Positions 1-14,600 of a DNA stretch of 48,906 bases are shown here, one piece after another. Position numbers and translations under genes: made by a program. Within the stretch, counting starts at the first letter, position 1. Every line of letters begins with the position of its first letter. The notes beneath the pieces were generated by a model. It was not told the origin of the DNA. It made no database searches and saw nothing but the letters and a program-made list of their open reading frames with translations. Source of the stretch: Phallusia fumigata (lineage: Eukaryota > Chordata > Ascidiacea > Phlebobranchia > Ascidiidae); contig QXVZ01018747.1 of the NCBI GenBank assembly GCA_008931825.1, forward strand, positions 1 through 48,906, in the 5' to 3' direction.

Positions 1-2658
1 GTCAGCCTTTGGTCGACTCCTCGTCCACTGCAACAACGGCTTCACAAGCGGCAACCGATGTCGTTTCTTCCACGCCTGACACCGCGACCGCCAGCTCAAC
101 ACCATCAATGACTGCCGTTCCAACTACTTCATTCCCATCAGTTACCACAACTGGTGCCTCGGATACTGGTAGTTTGTCAACGGATTCGACAACAAGCGAT
201 GTTTCAAGCACTGATGCAGTGGGACAATCTCAGGCTACAAGTACTGTGGCATCGGATGTTTCGTCAACATCTGAGGGATTGCCACAATCCACAGTTTCAG
301 TTACTGATGGGTCATCGACGACAAAATTATCATCAGAGCAAGTGACTTCTGTAGAGTCAAGCTCAGGTTCACCAACCACACTTCGAACAACGCCTGTCGA
401 TATCAAAACAACTAGTGGAAGAGCGACCGAAAGTGTTTCATCTACTGTTGCAGCTGAAGTGACGACCTCATCTGCTGATCCCAGTTCCTCGAAACCTGCA
501 GTTGATACTTCGAGTTCAGCCGGAACATCTGCTGCAATCGATGAAACAACCTTACCCGGTGTCTCCAGCGATGCATCTTCTACTCTCGGCGTTACGGTCA
601 CCAGCGGTAGAACGGATGCCACAACGCAACAAGTTACTGATGTGACTGGAATAAGTTCGTCATCTGTGACACAAACTGGTCAGCCTTTGGTCGACTCCTC
701 GTCCACTGGAACAACGGCTTCACAAGCGGCAACCGATGTCGTTTCTTCCACGCCTGACACCGCGACCGCCAGCTCAACACCATCAGTGACTGCCGTTCCA
801 ACTACTTCATTCCCATCAGTTACCACAACTGGTGCCTCGGATACTGGTAGTTTGTCAACGGATTCGACAACAAGCGATGTTTCAAGCACTGATGCAGTGG
901 CACAATCTCAGGCTACAAGTACTGTGGCATCGGATGTTTCGTCAACATCTGAGGGATTGCCACAATCCACAGTTTCAGTTACTGATGGGTCATCGACGAC
1001 AAAATTATCATCAGAGCAAGTGACTTCTGTAGAGTCAAGCTCAGGTTCACCAGCCACACTTCGAACAACGCCTGTCGATATCAAAACAACTAGTGGAAGA
1101 GCGACCGAAAGTGTTTCATCTACTGTTGCAGCTGAAGTGACGACCTCATCTGCTGATCCCAGTTCCTCGAAACCTGCAGTTGATACTTCGAGTTCAGCCG
1201 GAACATCTGCTGCAATCGATGAAACAACCTTACCCGGTGTCTCCAGCGATGCATCTTCTACTCTCGGCGTTACGGTCACCAGCGGTAGAACGGATGCCAC
1301 AACGCAACAAGTAACTGATGTGACTGGAATAAGTTCGTCATCTGTGACACAAACTGGTCAGCCTTTGGTCGACTCCTCGTCCACTGCAACAACGGCTTCA
1401 CAAGCGGCAACTGATTTCGTTTCTTCCACGCCTGACACCGCGACCGCCAGCTCAACACCATCAGTGACTGCCGTTCCAACTACTTCATTCCAATCAATTG
1501 CCACAACTGGTGCCTCGGATACTGGTAGTTTGTCGACGGATTCGACAATTAGCGATGTTTCAAGCACTGATGCAGTGGCACAATCTCAGGCTACAAGTAC
1601 TGTGGCATCGGATGTTTCGTCAACATCTGAGGGATTGCCACAATCCACAGTTTCAGTTACTGATGGGTCATCGACGACAAAATTATCATCAGAGCAAGTG
1701 ACTTCTGTAGAGTCAAGCTCAGGTTCACCAACCACACTTCGAACAACGCCTGTCGATATCAAAACAACTAGTGGAAGAGCGACCGAAAGTGTTTCATCTA
1801 CTGTTGCAGCTGAAGTGACGACCTCATCTGCTGATCCCAGTTCCTCGAAACCTGCAGTTGATACTTCGAGTTCAGCCGGAACATCTGCTGCAATCGATGA
1901 AACAACCTTACCCGGTGTCTCCAGCGATGCATCTTCTACTCTCGGCGTTACGGTCACCAGCGGTAGAACGGATGCCACAACGCAACAAGTTACTGATGTG
2001 ACTGGAATAAGTTCGTCATCTGTGACACAAACTGGTCAGCCTTTGGTCGACTCCTCGTCCACTGGAACAACGGCTTCACAAGCGGCAACCGATGTCGTTT
2101 CTTCCACGCCTGACACCGCGACCGCCAGCTCAACACCATCAGTGACTGCCGTTCCAACTACTTCATTCCCATCAGTTACCACAACTGGTGCCTCGGATAC
2201 TGGTAGTTTGTCAACGGATTCGACAACAAGCGATGTTTCAAGCACTGATGCAGTGGCACAATCTCAGGCTACAAGTACTGTGGCATCGGATGTTTCGTCA
2301 ACATCTGAGGGATTGCCACAATCCACAATTTCACTCATTGATTGGTCGTCAACAAAAGTTTCCACTAAACCCATGAATTTGACTGCTGCGCTTACAACTT
2401 CTTCTTTGTTTGTCCATAACGCTACTACCCCCCCTTTTTCCCCACCACCTCCACCACCCCCACCCCCGCACCTTGCTAATTCCACTTTAGTACCTACAAC
2501 TTCTTTTTTGCCAACAACAAAAATTGTTTCTTCGAAAACAAGTTCTTATTCATTTGACACGACTTCATATGCAACTTCATCCCTTTTGCCACGTTTTTCA
2601 ACGCTCGCTCATGCATCAACCACGACTGCTGAAACATCGACTGTTACATTGCATGCAG
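1..2658 (+). CDS. Long Ser/Thr-rich mucin-like exon, 5' truncated
   Basis: An uninterrupted frame (codon starts at 3, 6, 9 ...) runs from the left edge to a phase-1 donor at 2659 (CAG|GTATTT). The first ~770 residues are 226-residue repeats dominated by Ser, Thr, Val, Ala and Asp, with motifs such as VDSSST, ATASSTP and TSSADPSSSKP. The last ~110 residues are non-repetitive, with a run of nine prolines (2440-2469) and a Ser/Thr-rich tail. No cysteine occurs in the part before the donor. This composition is typical of an O-glycosylated mucin stalk, so the role is inferred as an extended, hydrated spacer. The frame stays open past the donor to a stop near 2724, but that tail is judged intronic. 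Open antisense frames over the repeats are codon-bias shadows. Confidence 0.88.
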
Positions 2659-5600
2659 GTATTTTTTTGCTTTGGCATGCAGAGTACAGTACGCATTGTT
2701 TAGCTGCATGTGTTGCTTATTTGTAGTTGAAATGCGTAGAACTTAGTTGTGCTTTGTCGGATCTTTGCAAATCATTTGATGCTTGATATGAGTGAACATA
2801 TATCCAACCAACTTTTTTTACAGATCTCAAATGTATTGGTCCATCGCTTAATTTAACATATATTTCGGCTTATTTAGGACCTGAAATAACACTCATCGAA
2901 GTTGGGTCGGATTACAAGTCTGTTTATCTAACATTCCAAATGGTTTTACCGACAGACAGCTTTAAGGCTTCTGTTGCGCTCAATTATAGCAGAAATTTTA
3001 CATTGGATTCTAAGGAACTTATCAGCGTACCTAATCAATCCGTAAGTACTTACATAGCGACACTTGTACTTTAAAATGCTTTAAATTCCTAAATTAATTG
3101 CTGCAAAAACTAAAGATTTGACGATTTGACGGGTATTTAAGCTGGTTTTTCAGCTTAAAATTGCAAAGCAGTGACGAAAAATGCATCTAGTTACTTAAAC
3201 TTGGCGTTTTTTTAGAGTGTGTTGCCCAAAAAATGATCCATTCTTGCATCTTTGTTTGCAGTTGCACTTTTAGACACAATGCAAAAGTAAAATTGGACAA
3301 AAATGAATCTGTGTTTGTCTAGCGTTTGTTTCATAAAATTATAAAATTTCTGTTTGAGTGCTTTGAATACAATAATTGTCACTTAATGGGTACAGTTATC
3401 CTAACAGTGTGTAAATAGTGTTAAACTTTAAAGATGAAAATTAATAGTTTTTAATCCTTGAATTGTACCTTTAGGTGTATAACATCACGTTTGAAGCATT
3501 TATTAGACCATTACACAACTATGTAATCAGTGTCACCCCAATTTTGGCCGGAGTTTTCGGTGTACCTCTTGTTGAGGAAGTCCGGACAGGTTGGTAATTT
3601 ATTTGTCAAAAAAAAACAGAAATTTGCGAACCGCAACTTATTTTAGATGGAATACCGAAACCTGAGTACGTTTATGCCACAAACGTCACCCTAAATTCAT
3701 TTATTCTTAACTGGGCTCCGGTCATTGGAGCGGAGGTAAGGCTGGTTTTATTCCAAATTTACACAATAGATACTAGCTATATAGATACTATATATTTTTA
3801 GAGCTACATCCTTTATGTATACGTTCCATCGCCCATAGTGAGACGTGATGTTACGAGCGGAAATCTTCGATTAGTTACCGATCTGCAAAACGTTACCTCC
3901 AACGTAGCTTCGATAACTGGCCTTCGGCCTGGTACCATATACACTATCCGGCTTCTTGCATTTATAAACGGGTTTAAAAGCGAATTTATTGAGGTCCAAC
4001 AAGCAACAAGTAAGACTATACACCACATTTCTATGTCACTTCAAATAAATAAAAAAAAGTTTTTATTATTATTGGTCTGAGAATTGAGTTTTGTAATTCA
4101 GTAATTATACTTGTATTTATTTTTTGGCTAAATTAGACTTAGCTTTGTTTAAACAGTAAATAACCCGTTAACACTGACATATCCATAAATTAGCCGCTTG
4201 CATGGGTCGTGCTACAAATCGAAAACGTATTTTTGCAGAGCCAAATCCAGTGCCATGGTTGATCGTATCGTACGAAGGAACGACGTCAATTAACGCAACA
4301 TTTGGAAAAGCCGAGGGAGGATTGCAATACTACAAACTTACAATTGCCCCACTGGACGATAAAACAAATGTTGTCGGGACTGTAAGGGTGAGTGTCTTAC
4401 ATAATTGGGCGAACCATTCCACCTATGCGCAAACATTGCTTCTTTAGGTAAACAAGTCTGACGTTGCAGACAACGCTACTGTAACTTTTAATGATCTCGC
4501 CACGGACAGTCTCTTCTTTATCACAGCAACTACTCACGTACTCACGGAAGTCAGTGTTCCTATCTCAGTGTCAGAAGCAAAAACAGGTTGATGTTGATCT
4601 TTGGGATTGGGGAAACCATGCCTTAACCTTGTTATTTTTGTCTTCAGAAAGCCTAAAGCTTCTTGGCATTGGATCAACGCCCGTGTCTGCCTTCGGAGCA
4701 TTCCGCGCTGTCAACGATAGCACGATATTGTGGTTTGACACGTCAATTGCTCCTTTGCACAACCTCACGGACAGACACAACCTAAATATAACTTTCACTT
4801 CTACTACACTGGTAACTCGTTGACAATAATGGACTTTTTGACACTGAGCAATTGTTGCCTAATTGTGGGTTTTTTTATTAAGGTTTATAACGCATCGTTT
4901 CCTGATGTACTCACGCCGAATACATCACACGAGATCATGATTGTTGCTGTCCGTGATCCTGAACTAACGGAAACACCTTACAGTTTTCCTGTTCGCACAA
5001 GTAACACTTATTGCATTTTTTGGGTACCTAATTTACAGGTTTCTATGCAAAACATTTTTGATTTTTGATTGTTAGGGGCCCTGAAAGCTCCGACAAATGT
5101 GGTTGTGACCAGTAGTCCTGGCAGTTCGCTAAATGTTTCCTGGGTAAAGGTTCCCTATGCAACGGTAAGAATGATCAACTTCGCAGTTGTTCTCATCTCT
5201 GACAAATCATTTTCCAATCAACTAGAGCTATGATGTCGAAGTCTATGAAATGCGTTCGGATACCACCAATCCCGCGAACATCGTGAACAGCCGCTCAGCG
5301 ACGTCTGGAACCAGTGCGGTGATTGGACCATTGCTACAATCCACTGCATACATTATGCGAGTCTATCCTGTCGCCAACCGAGCGCGTGGCCCGTACACAG
5401 ACGTCATAGCTTCCTTGGACGGACAACTTTCAGGTTAACTAAAATTGAGTTAATTTTTAATTAAATGCGATGTGTTAAAAACAATTCCTTTGGCTTTTGT
5501 TTGCAGAACCGATTGATGTCAGTGTCACAGATGTTACAAATGTTACGGCGACAATAGAATGGAATAAGCTCACAGGTATTTGTACCAGGACAACGTTTGA

Positions 5601-8600
5601 CCTTCCTCATACTTTTTCGTTACCGCTTACCTATACTTCCTCGCAGGTGTTGAAGTTTACACCGTGGAATACTGGTCTGCGTCAAACAACTTCTCGGTTA
5701 CCTCCAAAACTAGCCCTGTTACCCTCACGGGTCTGTTGCGTGGTACCAACTACTCTGTGTATGTTGTTGCACGAAACTTCGCTGCAGTGGTCGGAGTGTC
5801 TGAAAAGCAGGAATTCAAAACAAGTATGTAGATGTTCTGTGACAAATAGAGACAAAAATGTATTTTTGTATTTGGCTTCACTGTTAAATTTCTGTTGCCT
5901 CACAGAAACAGATCCCATAGTGCTAACTGCTCGTCCTCGTCGGTACAACAGAGTTCAATTCCAATGGACGCCGGTTAATGGTCAGTGGCATGTTAATAAA
6001 GTTTCAAAATTAGTGCATTTACGTAATAATGCGCATTGCAGGGTCGGTGAATTACACGTTGCTCGCCACTTCGGGAAATTTTTCTGTGACGCGCTCAACT
6101 ACTTCAACCCAACTTCGTAGCGTGAGCGGATTCCGACCTGTAAGGCGATACGTATCGCAAGTTGTTGCGAAGTCTAACACTGGAAAAGTAATCGGAACAT
6201 CCAACCTAGCGATTTTTAGTAAGTTATTAGTTAGGATTCATTTTGGAATTTGAAATCTTGTAACACAAATTTTGTCACAATTTCAGCAACTCCCCATGCA
6301 TTCCTGGAAGCCATTGTTGTAAATATTACACACAGATCTGCAGTTGCACGTTGGCAAGCATTGGAAGGTATTTAAATTGGTTGTTGTCGCTTTGTGTGTG
6401 CTTACTTTGTATTTATATTTGTTACTGTACAGGGTCAGACAGCTTTATTTACAAGTATAGCGGACCGGGTGTAGATCAGACGCGTAGTGTCGGTGTGGTT
6501 TATCAAGGTCCAATGGAAGGTCTAACTCCTGAATCCCCTTACATGTTCAACGTCAGCGCTTTTGAAAACAATCGATCGGTTGGAAGATCGGATAATGTCC
6601 AATTCTGGACATGTAAGTCTGCATTCATTGATAGTACAAATTGAACTAACAAATCCTAAACGTACAAATTGAACTAACAAATCCTAAACGCTTTTTCAGT
6701 AAAACTTATTGTTGTCACCTTTGTCAATGTTACTCCGGTTTCTGCCATCGCAACGTGGGAACATATTCCAGGTATAATTGTATGTTAACAAAATCAAATA
6801 GTTAAAAAATTGCGCATTTTTCAATCCTTGCAGGAACTCTTAAGTATCGACTTGAAACATTTAACGGAGAAAACACAACGGAAATTAATTCCACTTCAAA
6901 TATTGTACATTTAAATGGATTGAGCCCAGGAACGATCTACAACGTCAATGTTGAAGCAATCCAATACGTAAAACCTATCGAACTTATTGGCATTTCGGAC
7001 CCAACTGAACTTCGTAAGTTTCGATCAGAATATCCGCGTTCGCAAAGTATAGCAAATGACAGAACCTATGAGATTTTTGCTAAAATAGACATCTTAGTTA
7101 AATATGCTGGTTAGTGACCGGTAAGTGGTAACCAAATGCACCGTATTCAGCAAACAGTTGAAGTGATAAAAACAAAAATGAGATCCTGCACACAGTATCA
7201 TTCAAAAAAATCATTAAATTCAAAACAAATGCTTTTTTCGAAAAATAAAATAGCGTTAATTCATTCCGTCTTTTAGACACACCTCTGCCAGATATACCAC
7301 TTCGTGTGACAAACGTTACATCATCAACTGCAAATATTAGTTGGAACGCAACAAAGGGTAAATAATTTGCACTAAACGTAACGTAATATATAGCAACAAT
7401 ATTTGTTCACTTTATAGACTCAGTCAACTTCACAATCTTGTACTTTGGAGCGAACAAAAATGGCAGCAAATATGAAACTAATACAAACAGTACAATGATC
7501 GACAGTTTACTATCTGGAACACCATACAACGTTACACTACTAGCATATAACCCCGACGGTGTTTTGATTGGAAATTCCGAGACATATACATTTACCACAG
7601 GTGCAAAACAAAACACTTAAGTTATACGAATCAAACATTAAAACAACTAATCCAATTGTGCAGATATTCAAAAAATGTACATCGATTTTCCATCGGTTAC
7701 TGCAACATCCGCCGAAGCAAGTTGGACAAAAGTAAAAGGTGATAAAAACTTTAAACAGTACAGTAATGCTTCTCATTACCGGCAAAAAAGTGAAAAATAT
7801 GATGTGTACAAAAAAAATTTATACATATTTACAGGAACATTCCTATACAACGTCTCGTACACACTTGATAACGTTACCTCGGTGGCACAATCTCCCGTCA
7901 ACATCTCATCACTGACCAATTTGAGGCCAGGGCAGACGTATGATGTAGCTGTCCAGGCTTTGACGNCTAATACAAACAGTACAATGATCGACAGTTTGCT
8001 ATCTGGAACACCATACAACGTTACACTACTAGCATATAACCACGACGGTGTTTTGATTGGAAATTCCGAGACACATACATTTACCACAGGTGCAAAATAA
8101 AACACTTAAGTTATATGAATCAAATATTAAAACAACTAATCCAATTGTGCAGATATTCAAAAAATGTACATCGATTTTCCTTTGGTAACTGCAACATCCG
8201 CCGAAGCAAGTTGGACAAAAGTAAAAGGTGATTAAAAAGTTTGAACAGTACGGTAATGCTTCTCATTACAGGCAAAAAAGTGAAAAAGATGATGTGTACA
8301 AAAAAGATTTATGCATATTTACAGGAACATTCCTATACAACGTCTCGTACACACTTGATAACGTCACCTCGATGGCACAATCTCCCATCAACATCTCATC
8401 ACTGACCAATTTGAGGCCCGGGCAGACGTATGATGTAGCTGTTCAGGCTTTGACGAGCTCTGGACGAGTAATCGGACAATCCAATGTTACACCACTCAGT
8501 AAGAATAATCATGTTTTGTAGGCCAACTTTGTGACCGCGAAGAAGCCATTAATATCTCTTTCCTCTTTTTCCATAGAGATGCTTCCTGTTGTGTTGAATG

Positions 8601-11600
8601 TAACGGTTTCAAACATCACTGATACAACTGTTGACGTTGAATGGAATCCTACACCAGGTTTGTTTGTGACAATATTTTGTACAAGCAAAAGACTTGGTAT
8701 TCTACAATAATAATTTTATTTTTCTGTTCTAGACACAACTACCTTCGACATAATCTATGTTGGTCCTGAAACAAACAACACCGAACGTGTAAGCAACATC
8801 AGCACGCTTAATATCGGTCCATTGATTCCTGGATCCGAATTCAATGTCACTGTTGTGGGTTATGATCCGAACGGTGTGGTGACTGGAAAATCTGAACCAA
8901 CAACCTTCCAAACTGGTAAGAATCACTGGTCGATGCTTGTGTGTTTCTATTTGCAGACATACTTGAGGTTTTTGATTATTTTTTACATTTGGAAAATAAC
9001 TGTTTTTTTTGTCGTTTTTCCAGAAATTCAACCAATTGTTTTAGTTTTCAACTTCATTACGTCGACCACAGCAAACGTCACTTGGGGCGATGTTCCAGGT
9101 AAGACACGCTGGAAATTGTTCACGTTGTTGAAGATGACCATAGTTTATTGTTTTAAGTTGTTTTTTCCTACTTTGTTGACATAATTAAGAGTCTGACAAA
9201 TAAAATTCCGTTATAGTTCATCCTGGTCATTGTTCGACTTTTGTTGGTGACAAGTTTTTGGAAACACGATTATCTTACTAATAAGATCTAAATTTGTTTC
9301 GCAGGTGCTTCTCTATACAACGTCTCGTACACACTTGATAACGTTACCGCGTTGGCACAATCTCCCGTCAACATCTCATCACTGACCAATTTGAGGCCAG
9401 GGCAGACGTATGACGTAGCTGTCCAGGCTTTGACGAGCGCTGGACGAGTAATCGGACAATCCAATGTTACACCACTCAGTAAGAATAATCATGTTTTGTA
9501 GGCCAACTTTATGACCGCGAATCAGTCATAAATACCTCTTTCTCCTTTTTCCATAGCGACGCTTCCTGTTGTGTTGAATGTAACGGTTTCAAACATCACT
9601 GATACAACTGTTGACGTTGAATGGAATCCTACACCAGGTTTGTTTGTGACAATATTTTGTACAAGCAAAAGACTTGGTATTCTACAATAATAATTTTATT
9701 TTTCTGTTCTAGACACAACTACCTTCGACATAATCTATGTTGGTCCTGAAACAAACAACACCGAACGTGTAAGCAACATCAGCACGCTTAATATCGGTCC
9801 ATTGATTCCTGGATCCGAATTCAATGTCACTGTTGTGGGTTATGATCCGAACGGTGTGGTGACTGGAAAATCTGAACCAACAACCTTCCAAACTGGTAAG
9901 AATCACTGGTCGATGCTTGTTTGTTTGCATTACCAAATGCTCCTCTCGATACACTGTCATTTTAATAATTTCTTTATGTTCAGATATCCAAATCATCGTC
10001 GTTAATTTTACGTACGTGGCTTCAACACTAGCAGATGTGATTTGGACCTCTGTTCCAGGTAACTTGTCTTTGACCTGCAACTGAGTTTGCGTGTCGTTTT
10101 TCTCCCTTTCCGGCAGTGAATTTAAAACGATGCCAAGCAAAAGATACGAATCGTTGATTCACGTTTTGTTTTGAATGTTTTCCAAACTTGGATCTGTATT
10201 TTGTAGGAGCATCAACGTACAATGTGTCAGCAACAATCGATAACGTTACTGTCCTCACTCAATCCGATACAAGTAACGTAACTCTAGTTGAGAAAAGTCC
10301 AGGACAGACATACGAGATTATCGTCACAGCACAGACAAGCTCTGGGCGGTTGATTGGAAGATCGAATGTCACCCCTCTGAGTAAATTGAAATGCATTTTC
10401 TGTAAAAATNTGCTAGGTTTTATTTTGATTTTGTCCAAATAAATTTTTGTGTAATGCGATTTTTGTTCAGGTATGCTTCCTGATTTATTATCCCTGAATG
10501 TTACCAATATCAGTCATGTGAGTGCGGACATTGAATGGGATATCACTCCAGGTTTGTGTTCATTGTAATTTGATTTTTTTATGAAAGATTTTATTACTGT
10601 TTTTTGTGTAGGCGCTATCGCTTTTGAGATCTTTTATGTTGGACCAAACTTGAACTTCACCGACTTTGTAAATAACACAAACAAGATTACTATTGGTTCA
10701 TTATTGCCCGACTCCTTGTATAATATCACTGTTGCTTCATTTGACAAAGCTGGAGTTTTGATAGGAAAATCCTTATCTTACTCATTTGTTACAGGTACTT
10801 GGAAGTGTTGTTTTTTGATTTGTTAACTGTAATTTGTGATTTATTCAAATTAGTCCGATTGTTACATTTCATTTTGAAACTCTTTGTATTTCGCATTCAT
10901 GCTATTAGTTAAACCGATCTGTTTCTGCTTTGAACAGTAGATTTGCACACATTAATTTTAAACTTATATTCAGCACAAAAGGTTCTACTAAATGTCACCA
11001 ACGTTTCTGGAACAACGGCCCAATTGAAATGGTTACCCATCGATGGTTTGTCCCGTTTATTTTCGTTGTTGTTGGGCGTTTATAAATCTCTTATTTTTGA
11101 AATATTTCTTATTTTACCAAGGTGTCATAACATATGATGTGACATACGTGTCTAATGGAAAAACGTTAAGCAACTTCACTGCTGAACCATCGCTTCTGCT
11201 TGTGGACTTGATTCCTGACACAAACTACACCGGATATGTTAAAGCATCTCTTATGAACGGCTCTCTTGTTGCTCAATCCGATTATGTCTCATTCAAAACA
11301 GGTTTATATTTTTGTAAATAGGTAAAGCTACACAACTATGTGCTCTAATTTAAATTGTTGATTTTCCAGAACAACTTTCAGTGAATGTCACCGACATTGT
11401 GGTTGGACCCATTACTGTTGAAGTACATTGGAAACCCGTTGAAGGTATAGCTAAAAGTTTAGTTTATAGTCGTACGCCCTGCCAATTTATTATTTTTACC
11501 ATTGCAGGGGCAACGTCATATGAGATCAAATACGAGACTTCAAATACGAGTTTGCCTGCAACCACAAAACAAACATTTGACACTTACGCAGTTTTGGAAC

Positions 11601-14600
11601 ATTTGGAACCATCTACTACTTACACGTTTACTGTAACTGCTTTTAACAGAAATCAACTTCCCATCGCAACAACACCTATCTTGAACACCACAACATGTAA
11701 GCATTTTAAGTTTTCAATTTTTTTAACTTGTGGTATTTTGTACTTTAATACTGATATGTTGTTTAGTGCCCGAGCTTGGAGTTCGACCATTGTCAGTTTG
11801 GTCAAACCCAGTTTCGGCCTCAGTTTTGTTTATGGCGCTTGATAACAACACCGAAACTTATCGAGTTACCATTGCTCCGGTTGCGGACCCAACAAACATT
11901 ACAGACACCCTCAATCTTCTGTATGACGGACTACTGGTATGAAATTGAGAAATGTTGGAAGTGCATTTGTACTTAGCAAAACCTTTTGTAGGAACACAAC
12001 GCCTCGTTTATTGGAACGCTGACGCCGATCACCGATTATCGTTTTGCTATATCAACCATTCTTGAACATGAAGTCGGACCCCCGGTTTACGCTTACGTTA
12101 AGACAAGTCAGTGTTATACTGTGATGTGCCTGGGTTTATACAAAAAGTATAAAAACCTTTTTGTTTTTGCAGAGCAATTTGGAAAACCGAAAAACATAAC
12201 CTTTACAAACATTACCACTACTGGATTTACATTGGACTGGTTGGAGGTTTTACATGCTCAGGTACCGTAGTCAGCCGAGATTGTTGTTTAGTGGGTTTGC
12301 TACTACTTTATACAAAACGCTGTTGAAATTTGGTGCAGGGATACATTATCACCGTATTCCAAGTTGTTGATCTTCCTCGGGCCTTGCCAACTAATCAGAC
12401 ACTTCGAAAAGTATTTTCAACCAACGTTGCAAACAATACAGCCGTAGTCGAAAATTTGCAACCGGGAAGTTCATTTGTCATTCATCTTCACGCGTTTGTC
12501 AATGGACACATTTCTCCGCCCACCATTGTTTCGATTTCTACAAGTAACAAAATGTTTCAGAACAATGTTTTATGCCCATAACAAAATTTCTTAAAATTGT
12601 TTTTTGTTTTTTATCAAGGACCAAAGCCGGTGGGTAATTTGACTTTATCTGGAACAACTCCTTCATCTATTACCATCTTTGTCGAAGAGGCAAAAGGTCC
12701 GGTAACACACTACGAAGTTACAATTGCACCGGTAATGCAGCCTCTTTTGGCACAAACCAAAAAGGTAATCGACTCAACTTTAAAGCATAAATTTTTAACT
12801 TCTCAACATCTCTTTTGCTTTAAGCTGGAGGCCTTCAATGTGAAACCAAATGCATCGGTTCAATTTAACGATTTGTTGCCAGAAACAGATTATGTTGTAA
12901 CAGCAACGAGCTTTGTTCTTGTTGTAGCAAGCGAACCTTCCAACATCACGGCTACTACCGGTAAATACGAGTCCTTTTTGGTAACGCAATTTTCTCAGAG
13001 GTTTGATTTTCGTTTCTTCCATAGATCCCTTGCCGCTTATTAACGCAACAATTTTGAAAGATAACAACAGCATCCACGTGACTGTCGTGCCTTCTAAATG
13101 GCCGCCTACTTCTTACGTTGTTCAACTGCAAATACACAAAAGCGAAAGCAACGTTGAAGAACGTAATATCAGTCACGTGTTGCCCCTAGAACAAATTGTC
13201 TTTTCTGATTTGGAAACTGGTCAAAAGTACAAAGTTTCTGGATTTTTGACTTACACCAACATTAACGGAACAAGCAGTGATATTGGCAACGTAACAATTC
13301 GTAAGTAAAGCCGATTTGTTATGTGGTATCTGTGGGTATCACATTTGTACAGTTAATGTTCATCGGTTTAACAAGTAAGCTATCGATTTAAGCTCCATCG
13401 CCGGTTGTGATCAAGAACGTAGTTCCAACGTTTTATGGAGCAGATGTTGAGATAACACAACCAGCTGGATTGGTTGACAACTACATGTAAGTTAAATAAG
13501 CAGCTATATTCTTTGCCTCGGTAAATATGGTGTTTTATTTTTTTAGTGTAACCACAACCAATTTGAACGGCACTAGTAAAGAAGTGACGTTTCCCTTTGT
13601 TCCTGACAACCCAGATGTAAACTTGACCTTAACACAACTCCAGCCAAACACAACGTACAACGTCACTGTGTTCAGTGAAAGCAACTCGGTCAAAAGTGAA
13701 CCCGCCGTTGCTACGTTTGTCACAGGTACCATTTGTGTTTCTTTATGAGTCTTAGCAGTATAATCACGATATTGTATAAATAACCTTTGACATTATTCAT
13801 ATCTACAGACTCGCAACCAGTTACAGTGCTTCCACCAGATGACATAACTTTCTATCCTCCTGGATACAAAGCATACGCTCAAATAGCTTTGGTTTCTGAT
13901 CCCACAACCATCATTGAAGAAAAGTTGCTTCCGAAAAACACTATCATCTTTGATGCATTTCCACCTGTTAATAACAACTGGACTTTAATACCTGGAGAGT
14001 ATTACGACGCTCTGTTTGTTTTCAAAAACGATGTCGCGTCGATGATTCCCGCTAGCGTAAAGAAGTTTGTAGTCCGTAAGTGTTTTGCATCGTGTTTCTT
14101 GCTAATGAGCGGGTGGTGTTGACGGTATAAACCATCTCACTTTAGGCAGACTAATAGCTTTTAGTCTCAAACAAATTGTTTATCATTTTCAAAAAACAAC
14201 CTGAGGTGGCTCCTGGTAGTTGGTTGGGTAACTGCTTAGAATATGGTTTATAAGTTCACCAAAATCATCTGTTTACTGTAAACTCAATTATAGATCACAA
14301 AATACATGCTCTTCTTTTTCAGCACCCGCAAGTGTAGATATTGTTAGCTTTAATTCCACGCCAACAACTCTTACCCCAACATTTACCCCGCCTTCAGGAA
14401 AAGTTGAAGTTTACAGGTAAGTTGTCACTTGAATACCCATGAAAACATTTTTTGCAATCTATGTTGTTTGTTTATGTTCCAGATTAACGTTATCGAATGA
14501 CTCTATTTCAAAGACGGTTGAAATTCCGTCAAACTCTTCACTTGAACATACGTTTTTCGGATTGCGGCCGGAAACGCAATATACACTGTCCATTACAGCC

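Larger units (their letters stand above)
7478..8455 (+). repeat. Direct duplication around 'n' at 7965 (~490 bp)
   Basis: 7478-7964 and 7966-8455 are near-identical, meeting at the single n. The right copy starts mid-exon of F10, breaking the expected module order. Best explained as overlapping contigs or alleles that were not merged. Confidence 0.85.
8335..9920 (+). repeat. Recent tandem duplication, 980-bp offset
   Basis: About 600 bp from 8335 (second exon of F11 through F12) recurs from 9315 (second exon of F13 through F14) at constant offset 980, including intron sequence. No 'n' is present here, so it may be a genuine recent duplication or conversion of one two-module unit. Confidence 0.85.

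Noticed and set aside
230..2245. Long open frames on the minus strand across the mucin repeats
   Set aside because: They recur with the same 678-bp period and mirror Ser/Thr codon bias; the plus strand is the open, glycoprotein-like reading.
3..2328. Possible CRISPR or satellite array
   Set aside because: The repeats are 678 bp, coding, and without distinct spacers, so they are a coding tandem repeat.
7966..8498. An extra F10-F11 pair of genuine modules
   Set aside because: The right copy begins mid-exon exactly at the n and matches the left copy over the same span, so an assembly duplicate is more likely.
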